Shown: one piece after another, positions 1 through 7,396 of the stretch
How the letters are laid out: the number at the start of each line of letters is the position of its first letter
Numbering within the stretch: the first letter of the stretch is position 1
NCBI GenBank assembly: GCA_012269805.1
Contig: JAAXJP010000694.1
Location: 1-10,393 of the forward strand
Length of the DNA: 10,393 nt
Direction: 5' to 3'
Source of the DNA: Rubrivirga sp.
GTDB taxonomy: Bacteria; Bacteroidota; Rhodothermia; Rhodothermales; Rubricoccaceae
Made by a program: the position numbers and the translations under genes
The notes under the pieces: model-generated
Told to the model about the DNA's origin: nothing
Seen by the model: only the letters and a program-made list of their open reading frames with translations
Database searches by the model: none

Positions 1-877
1 CGGTAAAGTCGCGGCCCGGCCTCTCTGCCTCGGCGGCCTGGTCGGCGGAGCTCCCGAGGCGGGCGACGTTGCGGAGGTGGGCAAAGTGGAGCCGGCCCCG
101 GGCGGCGAGCCGGGCGGCGGCAGCGGAGAGGCCGGCGACCTGGGCGGGGTCGGCGCCGAGCGAGCCGGTGCAGAACGTGACGCCATTCGCTGGACTGTCG
201 ACGAGATCGCAGACGCGGTCGAAGGCGCTGGCGCTCGTGACCACGCGCGGGAGCCCGAAGAGCGGCCACGGCGGGTCGTCGGGGTGGAGGGCGAGCTTGA
301 CGCCGGCCGCCTCGGCCGCCGGCACGGCCCGTTCCAGGAACCACCCGAGGTGGTCCCACATCCGCTCCGGGTCGACCGCGGCGTAGGCGGCGAACAGCCG
401 GCGGAGGTCGTCGGGCGAGTGGGCGTCCATCCAGCCGGGGAGGCCGCCGCTCGCGAGCGCTTCCTCGACCTCGGCCAGCTCGCCCTCGACGTAGGCCAGC
501 GCCTCGGAGCCGTCCGGCATGGGCCGGTGGAGGCTCGTCCGCGTCCAGTCGAAGACGGGCATGAAGTTGTAGCACACGACCGGCACGCCGGCCGCGCCGA
601 CGGCCTCGACCGAGGCGCACCAGGTCTCGACGAGGCGCTCGCGGGCGCCGGTGCCGAGCTTGATCCCCTCGGGGACCGGGATCGACTCGATGCAGCTCAG
701 CGTCAGGCCGGCGTCCTCGACGCGCTGCCGCAACGCGACGACGGCGTCGGCCGTCCACGCCTCGCCCGGCGGGACGTCGTGGAGCGCGCTGACGACGCCG
801 CGGACGCCCGGGATCTGGCGGATGGCGTCCAGCGGGACGGGGTCGGACGCGCCGTACCAGCGGAAGGAGAGCACCAT
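1..877 (-). CDS. uxuA: Mannonate dehydratase UxuA, C-terminus cut by the window edge
   Basis: UxuA dehydrates D-mannonate to 2-keto-3-deoxygluconate (EC 4.2.1.8) in the cytoplasm, the last step of the glucuronate branch before KDG kinase. The visible part is 292 codons; E. coli UxuA is about 394 residues, so roughly the last quarter lies beyond base 1. The N-terminus MVLSFRWYG followed by IPGVRGVVSALHDVPPGE is typical of the family. Metal-site regions seen are H198 in KLALHPDDPP, C236 in FCTGSLGA and H267 in HFAHLRNV, close to the Mn ligands known in characterised ManD enzymes. The ATG at 877 lies 2 bases past the stop of the upstream SDR, with a GGGGGG run 8 bases upstream (886-891) as a possible ribosome site; an in-frame TTG at 883 is less likely. 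It is the last visible gene of the leftward operon. Confidence 0.93.
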   Translation of the reverse strand, partial: MVLSFRWYGASDPVPLDAIRQIPGVRGVVSALHDVPPGEAWTADAVVALRQRVEDAGLTLSCIESIPVPEGIKLGTGARERLVETWCASVEAVGAAGVPVVCYNFMPVFDWTRTSLHRPMPDGSEALAYVEGELAEVEEALASGGLPGWMDAHSPDDLRRLFAAYAAVDPERMWDHLGWFLERAVPAAEAAGVKLALHPDDPPWPLFGLPRVVTSASAFDRVCDLVDSPANGVTFCTGSLGADPAQVAGLSAAAARLAARGRLHFAHLRNVARLGSSADQAAEAERPGRDFT

Positions 878-879
878 GC

Positions 880-1710
880 TCAAAACCCCCCGTAGGCCGA
901 GAACCCGCCGTCGACGGGGAGCACGGCGCCGGTCACGAACCGCGCCGCGTGCGAGAGGAGGAAGACGACCGGCCCGGCCACCTCGGCCGACTCGCCGAAC
1001 CGCCCTGCCGGCGTGTGCGCGACGATGTCGGCGCCGCGCTCAGTCAGCGAGCCGTCGCCGTTCAGGAGGAGGGCCCGGTTCTGCTCGGCCACGAAGAACC
1101 CCGGCGCGACGGCGTTGACGCGCACGCGCCCCCCGGTCTGCTTCGCCAGCTCGACGGCCATCCACCGGGTGAAGTGGTCGACGCCCGCCTTGGCGACCGA
1201 GTAGCCGGCCACGCGCGAGATCACGCGCGAGGCCGCCATCGACGAGATGTTGACGACCGCGCCCGCCTCGGCGTCGGCGAGGGCCGGGCCGAAGACCTGC
1301 GTCGGGAGGATCGTGCCGTGGAGGTTGAGGTCGACCACGGACCGCCACGCGGCGGGGTCGAGGCCGAACGGGCTCTCGCCGGGCTGGAGCGTCGCGCCGG
1401 AGACGTTGCCCCCGGCCGCGTTCACGAGCGCGTCGACGTGCCCGAACCGGTCGAGCACGGCGTCGCGGGCGGCAGCGAGCGCGTCGGGGTCGAGGACGTC
1501 GGCGGCGACGCCCAGGGCGCGCTCGCCGGACGGATCGAGGTCGGCGGCGGCCGCCTCGGCCTTCTCGGCGCTCCGGCCGAGGAGGACGACGGCGGCGCCG
1601 GCGCCGAGCAGGCCCCGCGCCATGGCGGAGCCGAGCACGCCGTAGCCGCCGGTGACCACGACGACGCGGCCGTCGAGGCGGAAGTCGGCGGAGGGGTCGG
1701 AGGGAGTCAA
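880..1710 (-). CDS. SDR-family oxidoreductase, probable D-mannonate oxidoreductase (fructuronate reductase)
   Basis: A 276-residue classical short-chain dehydrogenase. The NAD(P)-binding glycine motif TGGYGVLG is at residues 20-27, NAAG at 97-100, catalytic N129, S157, Y170 and K174 (YSVAK), and the C-terminal PVDGGFSAYGGF closes the fold. Between uxaC/TRAP and uxuA, its expected job is reduction of D-fructuronate to D-mannonate. That step is done in E. coli by the unrelated long-chain UxuB, so this would be a non-orthologous replacement; the role is inferred from position and from SDRs annotated this way in similar operons. The start is taken as TTG at 1710, 4 bases after the dctM stop; it leaves about 10 residues before the FRLDGRVVVVTGG strand, normal for the family, and I see no ATG nearby and no clear Shine-Dalgarno sequence. 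Translational coupling to dctM is likely. Substrate confidence is moderate; the fold assignment is certain. Confidence 0.85.
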   Translation of the reverse strand: MTPSDPSADFRLDGRVVVVTGGYGVLGSAMARGLLGAGAAVVLLGRSAEKAEAAAADLDPSGERALGVAADVLDPDALAAARDAVLDRFGHVDALVNAAGGNVSGATLQPGESPFGLDPAAWRSVVDLNLHGTILPTQVFGPALADAEAGAVVNISSMAASRVISRVAGYSVAKAGVDHFTRWMAVELAKQTGGRVRVNAVAPGFFVAEQNRALLLNGDGSLTERGADIVAHTPAGRFGESAEVAGPVVFLLSHAARFVTGAVLPVDGGFSAYGGF

Positions 1711-1714
1711 TGTG

Positions 1715-3058
1715 CTAGTAGCCGAAAAGGGAGGGGAGCCAGAGCGACAGGCCGGGGAAGGCGGTCACGAGGGCGAGGGCGATCAGCATCGCCACGAACA
1801 GGGGGAGGAGCGGGCGGACGACCCTCGCGATCGTCGTCTCGGCCACGCCGACGCCCACGAACAGCACGCTCCCGACCGGCGGCGTGCACAGCCCGATGCA
1901 CAGGTTGAGGACCATCACGATCCCGAAGTGGACCGGGTCCATCCCCAGCTCCAGGGCCACGGGCAGGAAGATGGGCGTGAAGATGAGGATCGCCGGGGTC
2001 ATGTCCATGAACACGCCCACGAACAGGAGCACGACGTTGATCAGCAAGAAGACGGCGATCGGGTTCTCGAAGGCCGCGACCGCGCCGGCGATGGCCTGCG
2101 GGAGGTTGACGTAGGCCATGATCCACGACATCGCGATCGAGACGGCGATGAGGAGCAGGACGATGGCCGTCGTCGCCGTGGCGTCGAGCAGGATCTGGGG
2201 GAGGTCGCGGAGCCCGACGCCGCGGTAGGCGAAGGCGAGCGCCCCGGCGTAGAGGACGGCTACGGCCGCGGCCTCGGTCGCCGTGAACACGCCGCCCACG
2301 ATCCCCCCGATCACGACGACGAGCAGGAACAGGCTCGGGAGCGCGGCCACGAAGCGGCGCACGATCTCGCCGACCGCCGACCACTCGCCGGTGGGGTAGC
2401 CGCGGCGCCAGGCCGTCACGCCGGCGACGGCCATGAGGAGGCCGCCGACGAGGAGGCCGGGCACGTAGCCGGCCAGGAAGAGGGCCGCGATGCTCGCCCC
2501 GCCGCTCGCGAGCGAGTACACGATGAGCACGTTCGACGGCGGGATCACGAGCCCCGTCGTCGCCGACGTGATGTTGACGGCGGCGGCGAAGTCGCGGTCG
2601 TAGCCCTCGTCCACCATCCGCGGCCCGACGGTCGCGCCGATGGCGGAGGCCGCGGCGACGGCGCTCCCCGAGATGGCCCCGAAGAGCATCGAGGCGAGCA
2701 CGTTGACGAACGCGAGGCCGCCCGGGAGCGGCCCCAGGAGCGCCTTCGCGAGGTCGATCAGGCGGCCCGCGATGCCGCCGCGGTTCATGAGCTGGCCGGC
2801 CAGGATGAAGAACGGGATCGCGAGCAGCGTGAAGCTGTCGAGGCCCGTCGCCATCCGCTGCGCCACCGTCGTGAGCGCGGCCGTCGGCCCGATCGAGAGC
2901 ATCATCGTGGCGACCGTCGCCAGCCCGATCGCGAACGCGACGCGGACGCCGAGGGCCAGCAGGACGGCGAACACGCCGACGAGCACGGCGATGGCGGTGC
3001 CGTCGGCGGCGAGGGCGCCGCCAGCCTCGGGGAGGGCTTGGAGGAGGGCGAGGGTCAT
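1715..3058 (-). CDS. dctM: TRAP transporter large permease subunit (DctM family)
   Basis: A 447-residue, strongly hydrophobic protein with about a dozen membrane segments, forming the ion-coupled translocation channel of a tripartite ATP-independent periplasmic (TRAP) transporter in the inner membrane. Family landmarks in order are FFILAGQLMNRGGIAGRLID, GAISGSAVAAASAIG, VIPPSNVLIVYS, FTATEAAAVAVLYA, MDMTPAILIFTPIFLPV and GLCTPPVGSVLFVG. Length is slightly above the usual 425 or so because of a roughly 20-residue N-terminal extension. The ATG at 3058 overlaps the dctQ stop in an ATGA junction (3055-3058). With neighbours for uronate catabolism on both sides, the cargo is most likely a hexuronate; TRAP systems are known carriers of carboxylate-bearing sugars such as sialic acid and uronates. 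The sequence itself does not show the cargo. Confidence 0.95.
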   Translation of the reverse strand: MTLALLQALPEAGGALAADGTAIAVLVGVFAVLLALGVRVAFAIGLATVATMMLSIGPTAALTTVAQRMATGLDSFTLLAIPFFILAGQLMNRGGIAGRLIDLAKALLGPLPGGLAFVNVLASMLFGAISGSAVAAASAIGATVGPRMVDEGYDRDFAAAVNITSATTGLVIPPSNVLIVYSLASGGASIAALFLAGYVPGLLVGGLLMAVAGVTAWRRGYPTGEWSAVGEIVRRFVAALPSLFLLVVVIGGIVGGVFTATEAAAVAVLYAGALAFAYRGVGLRDLPQILLDATATTAIVLLLIAVSIAMSWIMAYVNLPQAIAGAVAAFENPIAVFLLINVVLLFVGVFMDMTPAILIFTPIFLPVALELGMDPVHFGIVMVLNLCIGLCTPPVGSVLFVGVGVAETTIARVVRPLLPLFVAMLIALALVTAFPGLSLWLPSLFGY

Positions 3059-3669
3059 GGGGCGTCCGGACGGGGCTCCTGACGGTCGACGCCGGGCTGG
3101 TGGGTGGCGAAGGCCTCACCGCTCGACCCGTCCGGCGTGGCGCTCGGCATCGTCCGCCCGCGGAGGACGCGGACGTACTGGCCGATGGCGTGGAGCGCGT
3201 AGAAGGCGATGAGGGCGCCCGCGAGCGGGAGGACGGCGTAGACGGCGCCGAGCGGGGCGCCCAGCGCGGCCGACGTCTGCGCGAGGAGCGTCGTGAGGCG
3301 GACGAGGTTGCCGCCGCCGTAGACCATCGCGCCCAGGGCGAACAGGAGCACGCAGCCCTGGAGCACGACCCCGAGCGCGGCGCGGGCCTTCGGCCTCGGG
3401 GCGAGCGCGCGCGGCAGCAGGTCGATGGCGAGGTGCATCCGCTGGCCGACGGCGTAGGCCGCGCCGAGCAGGCCGAGCCAGATGAGGAGGAACCGGGCGA
3501 GCTCGTCGGTGAACCCGCTCGGGCTCCCGAGCACGAACCGGGTCACGACCTGCCACGTCACGTTGAGCACGCTCGCGCCCATCAGCCCGACGCAGGCCCA
3601 CGCGAGCGCGCGGTCGACGAGCCCCTTCAGGCCGCGGTCGGCCGTCGCCTCGAGGACGGGCCGGCTCAT
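3055..3669 (-). CDS. dctQ: TRAP transporter small permease subunit (DctQ family)
   Basis: A 204-residue membrane protein with four predicted transmembrane segments (roughly residues 20-45, 56-78, 95-120 and 140-160), the small subunit that partners DctM. The conserved DctQ signature is clear: FTDELARFLLIWLGLLGAAY followed by a histidine-containing stretch ending MHLAIDLLP. The C-terminal 40 residues or so are hydrophilic, proline-rich and probably a disordered tail. The open frame extends much further upstream, but that extension is read through the dctP gene and is not real: MSRPVLEATADRG at 3669 places the start 4 bases inside the dctP stop (ATGA overlap, 3666-3669), matching the coupling seen in the rest of the operon. 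Confidence 0.93.
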   Translation of the reverse strand: MSRPVLEATADRGLKGLVDRALAWACVGLMGASVLNVTWQVVTRFVLGSPSGFTDELARFLLIWLGLLGAAYAVGQRMHLAIDLLPRALAPRPKARAALGVVLQGCVLLFALGAMVYGGGNLVRLTTLLAQTSAALGAPLGAVYAVLPLAGALIAFYALHAIGQYVRVLRGRTMPSATPDGSSGEAFATHQPGVDRQEPRPDAP

Positions 3670-4679
3670 GACGGCACCCCCGACGAGTCGGCTGAGGCGC
3701 CGACGGCCTGGATCCGCTCGATGAGCGCGCGCGTCGCGGGGTCCACGTCGGTCAGCATCGCGGCCACGCGCGCCGAGAACGGCGTGCGGTCCGCGGCGCT
3801 CATCTCGATCACCTCCGCGCCCGCCTCGGTGACCGCCTGGAGCGCCTCGGCCGTCGACGCGCGCCACAGCTCCTCTTCGAGCGCGGCGCTGGCCTCGGCG
3901 GCCCCCCGGAGCCACCGCTGCTCCTGGTCGGAGAGCGTGTCCCAGACCGGCGTCCCGATCACGAGCACGTCCGGCACGGCCGTGTGCTCGTTGAGCACGA
4001 AGTACGGCGCGACCTCGTAGTGGCGCGAGAGGTAGTAGCTCGGCGGGTTGTTCTCGGCCCCGTCGACGACGCCCTGCTGGAGCGCCGTGTAGAGCTCGCC
4101 CCACGAGATCGGCGTCGGCGAGCCGCCCATCGCGCGGACCATCCGCATCGACGTCGGGCTCTCCTGCACGCGGATCTTGAGGCCCCGGAGGTCGTCGGGC
4201 GTGCGGACCGGGGCCTCGACCGTGTAGTAGCTCCGCGCGCCGGCGTCGTAGTACGTGAGGCCGCGGAACCGGAACGCCTCGGTCGTGGCCAGCATCTCCT
4301 GCCCGATCGCGCTCTCGAAAAACGCCAGCCGGTGGGCCTCGTCGCGGAACAGGTAGGGCAGCGAGAACACGGCGAACTCGGGCGCGAACCCCTCGAGCAC
4401 GCTCGCCGACACCTTCGTCATGGCGAGGCTCCCGATCTGGAGCAGCTCCAGGCACTCGCGCTCGGACCCGAGCTGGCCGGAGGGGTAGACGGCGATCTGG
4501 AGCCGCCCGCCGCTGGCGGAGTCGACGTGGGCGGCCATCGCCTGCATGGCGAGGTGGACCGGGTGGTCGGTGCTGAGGCCGTGCCCGAGGCGGAGCACGC
4601 GGGCCTCGTCGGTGCCGGTCGGCCCGGAGGCGCAGCCGCCGACGAGGAGGAGGGCGAGCAGGAGGAGGGCGCGCGTCAC
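3666..4679 (-). CDS. dctP: TRAP transporter substrate-binding protein (DctP family), predicted lipoprotein
   Basis: A 337-residue solute receptor that captures the substrate and delivers it to DctQM. The start is GTG at 4679, overlapping the uxaC stop by 4 bases (GTGA); the open frame upstream is a shadow of uxaC. MTRALLLLALLLVGGC is a short signal sequence with a lipobox-like VGGC, so C16 is probably lipidated and the mature protein membrane-tethered. Typical DctP features are YPSGQLGSERECLELLQIGS, LPYLFRD, the GLKIRVQES segment whose Arg (R170) is the conserved carboxylate-binding arginine of the family, and VVDGAENNPPSYY (about 204-216). Because R170 binds an acidic group, a uronic acid cargo is chemically consistent. 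Neighbouring uxaC and uxuA make D-glucuronate, or an oligomer or derivative of it, the first candidate. Confidence 0.93.
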   Translation of the reverse strand: MTRALLLLALLLVGGCASGPTGTDEARVLRLGHGLSTDHPVHLAMQAMAAHVDSASGGRLQIAVYPSGQLGSERECLELLQIGSLAMTKVSASVLEGFAPEFAVFSLPYLFRDEAHRLAFFESAIGQEMLATTEAFRFRGLTYYDAGARSYYTVEAPVRTPDDLRGLKIRVQESPTSMRMVRAMGGSPTPISWGELYTALQQGVVDGAENNPPSYYLSRHYEVAPYFVLNEHTAVPDVLVIGTPVWDTLSDQEQRWLRGAAEASAALEEELWRASTAEALQAVTEAGAEVIEMSAADRTPFSARVAAMLTDVDPATRALIERIQAVGASADSSGVPS

Positions 4680-6163
4680 GACGCCACCCCGTCCGAGTGG
4701 AGCACGGGCGCGTCCGCCTCGGTGGCGCGCTCGTCGAGGCGGTAGGCCTGGCGCGGGAGGTCGTAGGCGAGGGCGCACCCGACCTCGCGGGCCTCGGCGA
4801 GCGAGAGCTGGTGCCGCGCCACCAGTCGCCCGAGGTAGTGGGCGTCGACGCGGCGGGCGAGGTCGTGGCGGGCCGGGATCGAGCAGAACGCCCGCGTGTC
4901 GTCGTTGAACCCGGCCGTGTTGTAGAACCCGGCGGTCTCCGTCGTCCGCTCGCGGTAGCGGAGCATGCCCTCGACGGAGTCGTGGAACCACCATGCCGGC
5001 CCGAGCACGAGGCTGGGATAGTGGCCGGCGAGGGGGGCCAGCTCGCGGGCGTAGGTGCTCTCGTCGAGCGTGAACGCGATCATGCGGAAGGCGGGAGCGC
5101 TTCCGAACTCGGACAAGAGGGGGCGGAGCGATCGCGTGAACTCGGTCGCGAGCGGGATGTCGGCGCCCTTGTCGGGCCCGAACCGCTCGAAGAGGGGGAC
5201 GTCGTGGTTCCGGCACGAGCCGACGTGGAGTTGCATCACGAGCCCGTCCTCGGTGCTCATCTCGGCGAACGCCATCAGCATGTGGGCCGTAAACGCGGCC
5301 TCGTCGGCCTCGGTGGCCTCGCCGTCCAGGGCGCGGGTGAACAGGGCGTCGCGCTCTGCCTCGGGAAGCCAGCCTGTCCGGGGCGTCGCGGCGCCGTGGT
5401 CGGCGGCGACGGCCCCGAGCGCCCGGAAGTCGGCGCGGCGCCGGCGGAGGGCGGCGACGAACGACGCGTAGCCCTCGACGGGCACGCCCGCCAGGTCGCC
5501 GAGGCGGGCGGCGAGGGCCGGCCAGTCCGGCCGCGAGACGCAGACGAGCGCGTCGGGGCGGAACGTCGGGATCACGCGTGGGCCGGCCGGGCCCGCGTTC
5601 CAGGCGTCGTCGGCCAGCGCCGCGTGGTGCGCGAGCGCGTCGGTGGCGGCGTCGGTCGTCGCGAGCGTCTCGATGCCGAACCGGTCGAACAAAGCGCGCG
5701 GCCGGTACTCCGGCGACGCCAGCCGTTCGGCGACGTGCTCGTAGAGCCGGTCGGCCGTCTCGGCGCTCGGCGTCTCACGGACCCCGAACAGCTCGTGGAG
5801 CACGTATTCCAGCCACGCCCGCGTGGGCGTTCCGGCGAACAGGTGCCAGTGGGCGCAGAACGTCCGCCAGACGGCGCGCGGGTCGGTCGCGGCGCGCGTC
5901 CCGTCCGCCCGGGGGATGCCGAGCGCGTTCAGGTCGACGCCCCGGCTGTGGAGCATCCGGAACACGTAGTGGTCCGGCGTGATGAGGAGGTCCGTCGGCT
6001 CCGGGAACGGGAGGTCCTCCGCGAGGAGGGCGGGGTCCACATGCCCATGCGGGCTCACAATGGGGAGCCCGGCCGTCTCCTCGTAGACCGCGCGCGCGGC
6101 GGCGCGCTCCGCGGGGTCCGGGGGGAGGAAGCGGTCGGGGTGGAGGCGGAGTGGAAAGCTCAA
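4676..6163 (-). CDS. uxaC: Uronate isomerase UxaC (glucuronate/galacturonate isomerase)
   Basis: UxaC interconverts D-glucuronate and D-fructuronate, or D-galacturonate and D-tagaturonate (EC 5.3.1.12), in the cytoplasm; it belongs to the amidohydrolase superfamily. From the chosen start it has 495 residues, against about 470 in E. coli. Family landmarks are the N-terminal HxH in IVSPHGHVDP (H39, H41), GTPTRAWLEYVLHELFG, MQLHVGSCRN followed by FGPDKGADIP, GPAWWFHDSVEGMLRY and the C-terminal DLPRQAYRL. The start is taken as TTG at 6163 because LSFPLRLHPDRFLPP aligns with the usual family N-terminus. A GTG at 6217 would add 18 residues that look unrelated and would put the palindrome at 6166-6177 inside the gene. 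No Shine-Dalgarno sequence is visible before either. It is the first gene of the leftward operon. Confidence 0.93.
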   Translation of the reverse strand: MSFPLRLHPDRFLPPDPAERAAARAVYEETAGLPIVSPHGHVDPALLAEDLPFPEPTDLLITPDHYVFRMLHSRGVDLNALGIPRADGTRAATDPRAVWRTFCAHWHLFAGTPTRAWLEYVLHELFGVRETPSAETADRLYEHVAERLASPEYRPRALFDRFGIETLATTDAATDALAHHAALADDAWNAGPAGPRVIPTFRPDALVCVSRPDWPALAARLGDLAGVPVEGYASFVAALRRRRADFRALGAVAADHGAATPRTGWLPEAERDALFTRALDGEATEADEAAFTAHMLMAFAEMSTEDGLVMQLHVGSCRNHDVPLFERFGPDKGADIPLATEFTRSLRPLLSEFGSAPAFRMIAFTLDESTYARELAPLAGHYPSLVLGPAWWFHDSVEGMLRYRERTTETAGFYNTAGFNDDTRAFCSIPARHDLARRVDAHYLGRLVARHQLSLAEAREVGCALAYDLPRQAYRLDERATEADAPVLHSDGVAS

Positions 6164-6165
6164 AA

Positions 6166-6177
6166 TTGAACGTTCAA
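6166..6177. promoter_or_regulatory. Probable LacI-family operator: perfect 12-base palindrome TTGAACGTTCAA
   Basis: TTGAACGTTCAA is a perfect inverted repeat with the central CG typical of LacI-family operators, set in an AT-rich patch (flanked by AAAA on both sides) that stands out from the GC-rich surroundings. It lies 2 bases upstream of the proposed uxaC TTG start, in the leader of the leftward operon and beside a divergent lacI-family gene. A repressor bound here would block transcription elongation or translation initiation of uxaC-dctPQM-SDR-uxuA. That this regulator binds it is inference. Confidence 0.6.
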
Positions 6178-6225
6178 AAACGAAAGGCGTGGCGGGCGGT
6201 CCGGACAAGGCTCTCACTCGTTCCG

Positions 6226-6253
6226 ATTGTCATAATGAGCGATCCGAGGTCAA
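6226..6253 (-). promoter_or_regulatory. Candidate promoter of the leftward uxaC operon
   Basis: Read on the minus strand there is TTGACC (6253-6248), a 16-base spacer and GACAAT (6231-6226), a reasonable but imperfect sigma-70-type match. Transcription would begin near 6219, leaving a leader of about 55 bases that contains the 6166-6177 palindrome. I see no Bacteroidota-type -7 element (TAnnTTTG) as an alternative. Confidence 0.35.
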
Positions 6254-6280
6254 ATCCGACGCCTTGAGGTTAATGCATCC

Positions 6281-6309
6281 TTGACATGGCCGTCAACCCC
6301 CGCTATTCT
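6281..6309 (+). promoter_or_regulatory. Strong candidate sigma-70 promoter for the lacI-kduI operon
   Basis: TTGACA (6281-6286) is an exact -35 consensus and TATTCT (6304-6309) a good -10 element, separated by the optimal 17 bases. Transcription would start near 6315-6317, about 34 bases before the regulator's ATG at 6350. It is back-to-back with the candidate leftward promoter. The TTG of this -35 box also opens the reading frame of the regulator, but it is not its start codon. Confidence 0.65.
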
Positions 6310-6314
6310 CTTCG

Positions 6315-6321
6315 TTGAACG
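6315..6321 (+). promoter_or_regulatory. Operator half site TTGAACG at the expected lacI transcription start
   Basis: TTGAACG repeats the left half and centre of the 6166-6177 palindrome, but the right half (CAGGG) does not match. It coincides with the predicted start of transcription from the promoter at 6281-6309, where a bound repressor would block RNA polymerase. Seven bases is weak evidence on its own. Confidence 0.3.
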
Positions 6322-6349
6322 CAGGGGCCGGAAGCGGTACCGATTCGAT

Positions 6350-7396
6350 ATGTCTGAACAGTTCAAAACACGATCGGGCCGCGCCACCGTCCGCGACGTC
6401 GCCGAGGTGGCCGGCGTCTCGGTGGGCACGGTCTCGGCCGTGATCAACGCGCGTGGGACCGTGCGCGACGAGACGCGCCGCCGCGTCATGGAGGTCATTG
6501 GCCGGCTCAACTATGAGCTCCCCCGGGCCGTCGGCGTGGGCGGGGGCGGGCGCCGCGCCCAGAGCGTCGGCCTCATGGTGAAGGAGGCGCACAACCCGTT
6601 CTACGCCGACGTCCTCCTCGGCGTCCGCGACGTGCTCGGCGAGCGGGGCTACACGCTGTTCGAGGGCACCTCCGAGGGGACGTACCGCGAGGAGGGGCGG
6701 GTGCTGGAGGCGTTCCGCGACCACGGCCTGGCCGGCGCCATCGTCGCCCCGGTGGTCGAGGACGCGAGCGACCTCTCGCACCTGTTCCTCGTCCAGCGGC
6801 GGGGCTACCCCCTCGTCCTTCTCGGTGAGATCCGCGGGCTGCCGGTCCCGAGCGTGACCGTCGACAACGTCCGCGCCGAGAAGGTGGCGGTCCAGCACCT
6901 CCTGGAGGGCGGGCACGAGCGGGTCCTCCACGTCTCCGGGCCGGCCTACTCGCAGCACAGCCAGGACCGCGTGGCCGGCGTCAAGGAGGCGTTCAGCGAG
7001 TCGCCGCTCCAGTTCCATGAGGGGATGGTCGTCGAGGGCGGCGCGCGGCTGGAGGACGGGTACCGCGTCGTGAAGAGACTCTTCTCCGGGGGCGGCGACC
7101 TCCCGACGGCCATCACCTGCTTTAACGACCTCGTCGCCATCGGCGCGCTCCGGGCGCTCGACGAGCTCGGCGTCTCGGTCCCCGACGACGTCTCGGTCGT
7201 CGGCTACGACGACATCGAGATGGCCGCCTACCTCCCGACGCCGCTGACCACGGTCCACGTCCCGTCGCGCGAGATGGGCCGCCGCGCCGCCGCGCTCCTC
7301 CTCGGCCAGCTCGACGGCGACGCCGGGGAGACGCCCGAGCGCGTTGTCCTCGACGCCGACCTCGTCGTCCGTGCCACCTCCCGACCGCTCTCCTGA
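6350..7396 (+). CDS. LacI/GalR-family transcriptional regulator
   Basis: A 348-residue repressor-type regulator. The N-terminal helix-turn-helix and hinge region is TVRDVAEVAGVSVGTVSAVIN at about residues 13-33, followed by the periplasmic-binding-protein-like effector domain: NPFYADVLLGV, a VDN motif in PSVTVDNVRAEK, GHERVLHVSG, DRVAGVKEAF, CFNDLVAIGALRAL, SVVGYDDIEMAAYLPTPLTT and the C-terminal GRRAAALLL. The ATG at 6350 is chosen because the in-frame TTG at 6281 is the -35 box of the apparent promoter and the upstream residues are unlike the family. Standing between two divergent uronate operons, it probably controls both, with KDG or a related pathway intermediate as a plausible inducer, as for some other uronate regulators. 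It is the first gene of the rightward operon and its stop overlaps the kduI start by one base (TGATG). Confidence 0.93.
   Translation: MSEQFKTRSGRATVRDVAEVAGVSVGTVSAVINARGTVRDETRRRVMEVIGRLNYELPRAVGVGGGGRRAQSVGLMVKEAHNPFYADVLLGVRDVLGERGYTLFEGTSEGTYREEGRVLEAFRDHGLAGAIVAPVVEDASDLSHLFLVQRRGYPLVLLGEIRGLPVPSVTVDNVRAEKVAVQHLLEGGHERVLHVSGPAYSQHSQDRVAGVKEAFSESPLQFHEGMVVEGGARLEDGYRVVKRLFSGGGDLPTAITCFNDLVAIGALRALDELGVSVPDDVSVVGYDDIEMAAYLPTPLTTVHVPSREMGRRAAALLLGQLDGDAGETPERVVLDADLVVRATSRPLS
6355..6365. promoter_or_regulatory. Second operator-like palindrome TGAACAGTTCA in the start of the lacI gene
   Basis: TGAACAGTTCA is an 11-base inverted repeat with the same TGAAC/GTTCA arms as the palindrome at 6166-6177 but with a single central A instead of a CG junction. 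It covers codons 2-6 of the regulator gene, so it could serve in autoregulation. Its centre is about 188.5 bases from the centre of the first palindrome, close to 18 helical turns at 10.5 bases per turn, which would suit looping. Binding is inferred; the spacing difference in the centre weakens the case. Confidence 0.4.

Noticed and set aside
77..895. 272-codon plus-strand open frame opposite uxuA
   Set aside because: Antisense shadow; the minus-strand translation is an unmistakable UxuA.
1652..3082. 476-codon open frame on the plus strand opposite dctM
   Set aside because: Its translation is a highly charged His/Glu/Arg/Asp-rich string with no recognisable domain, exactly opposite a well-conserved DctM.
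4697..6169. 490-codon plus-strand open frame opposite uxaC
   Set aside because: Antisense shadow of uxaC with skewed composition and no motif.
6281..6349. N-terminal extension of the LacI-family regulator from TTG at 6281
   Set aside because: The TTG is part of an exact TTGACA -35 box with a matching -10 element 17 bases on, and the extra residues do not resemble the family; ATG 6350 is better.
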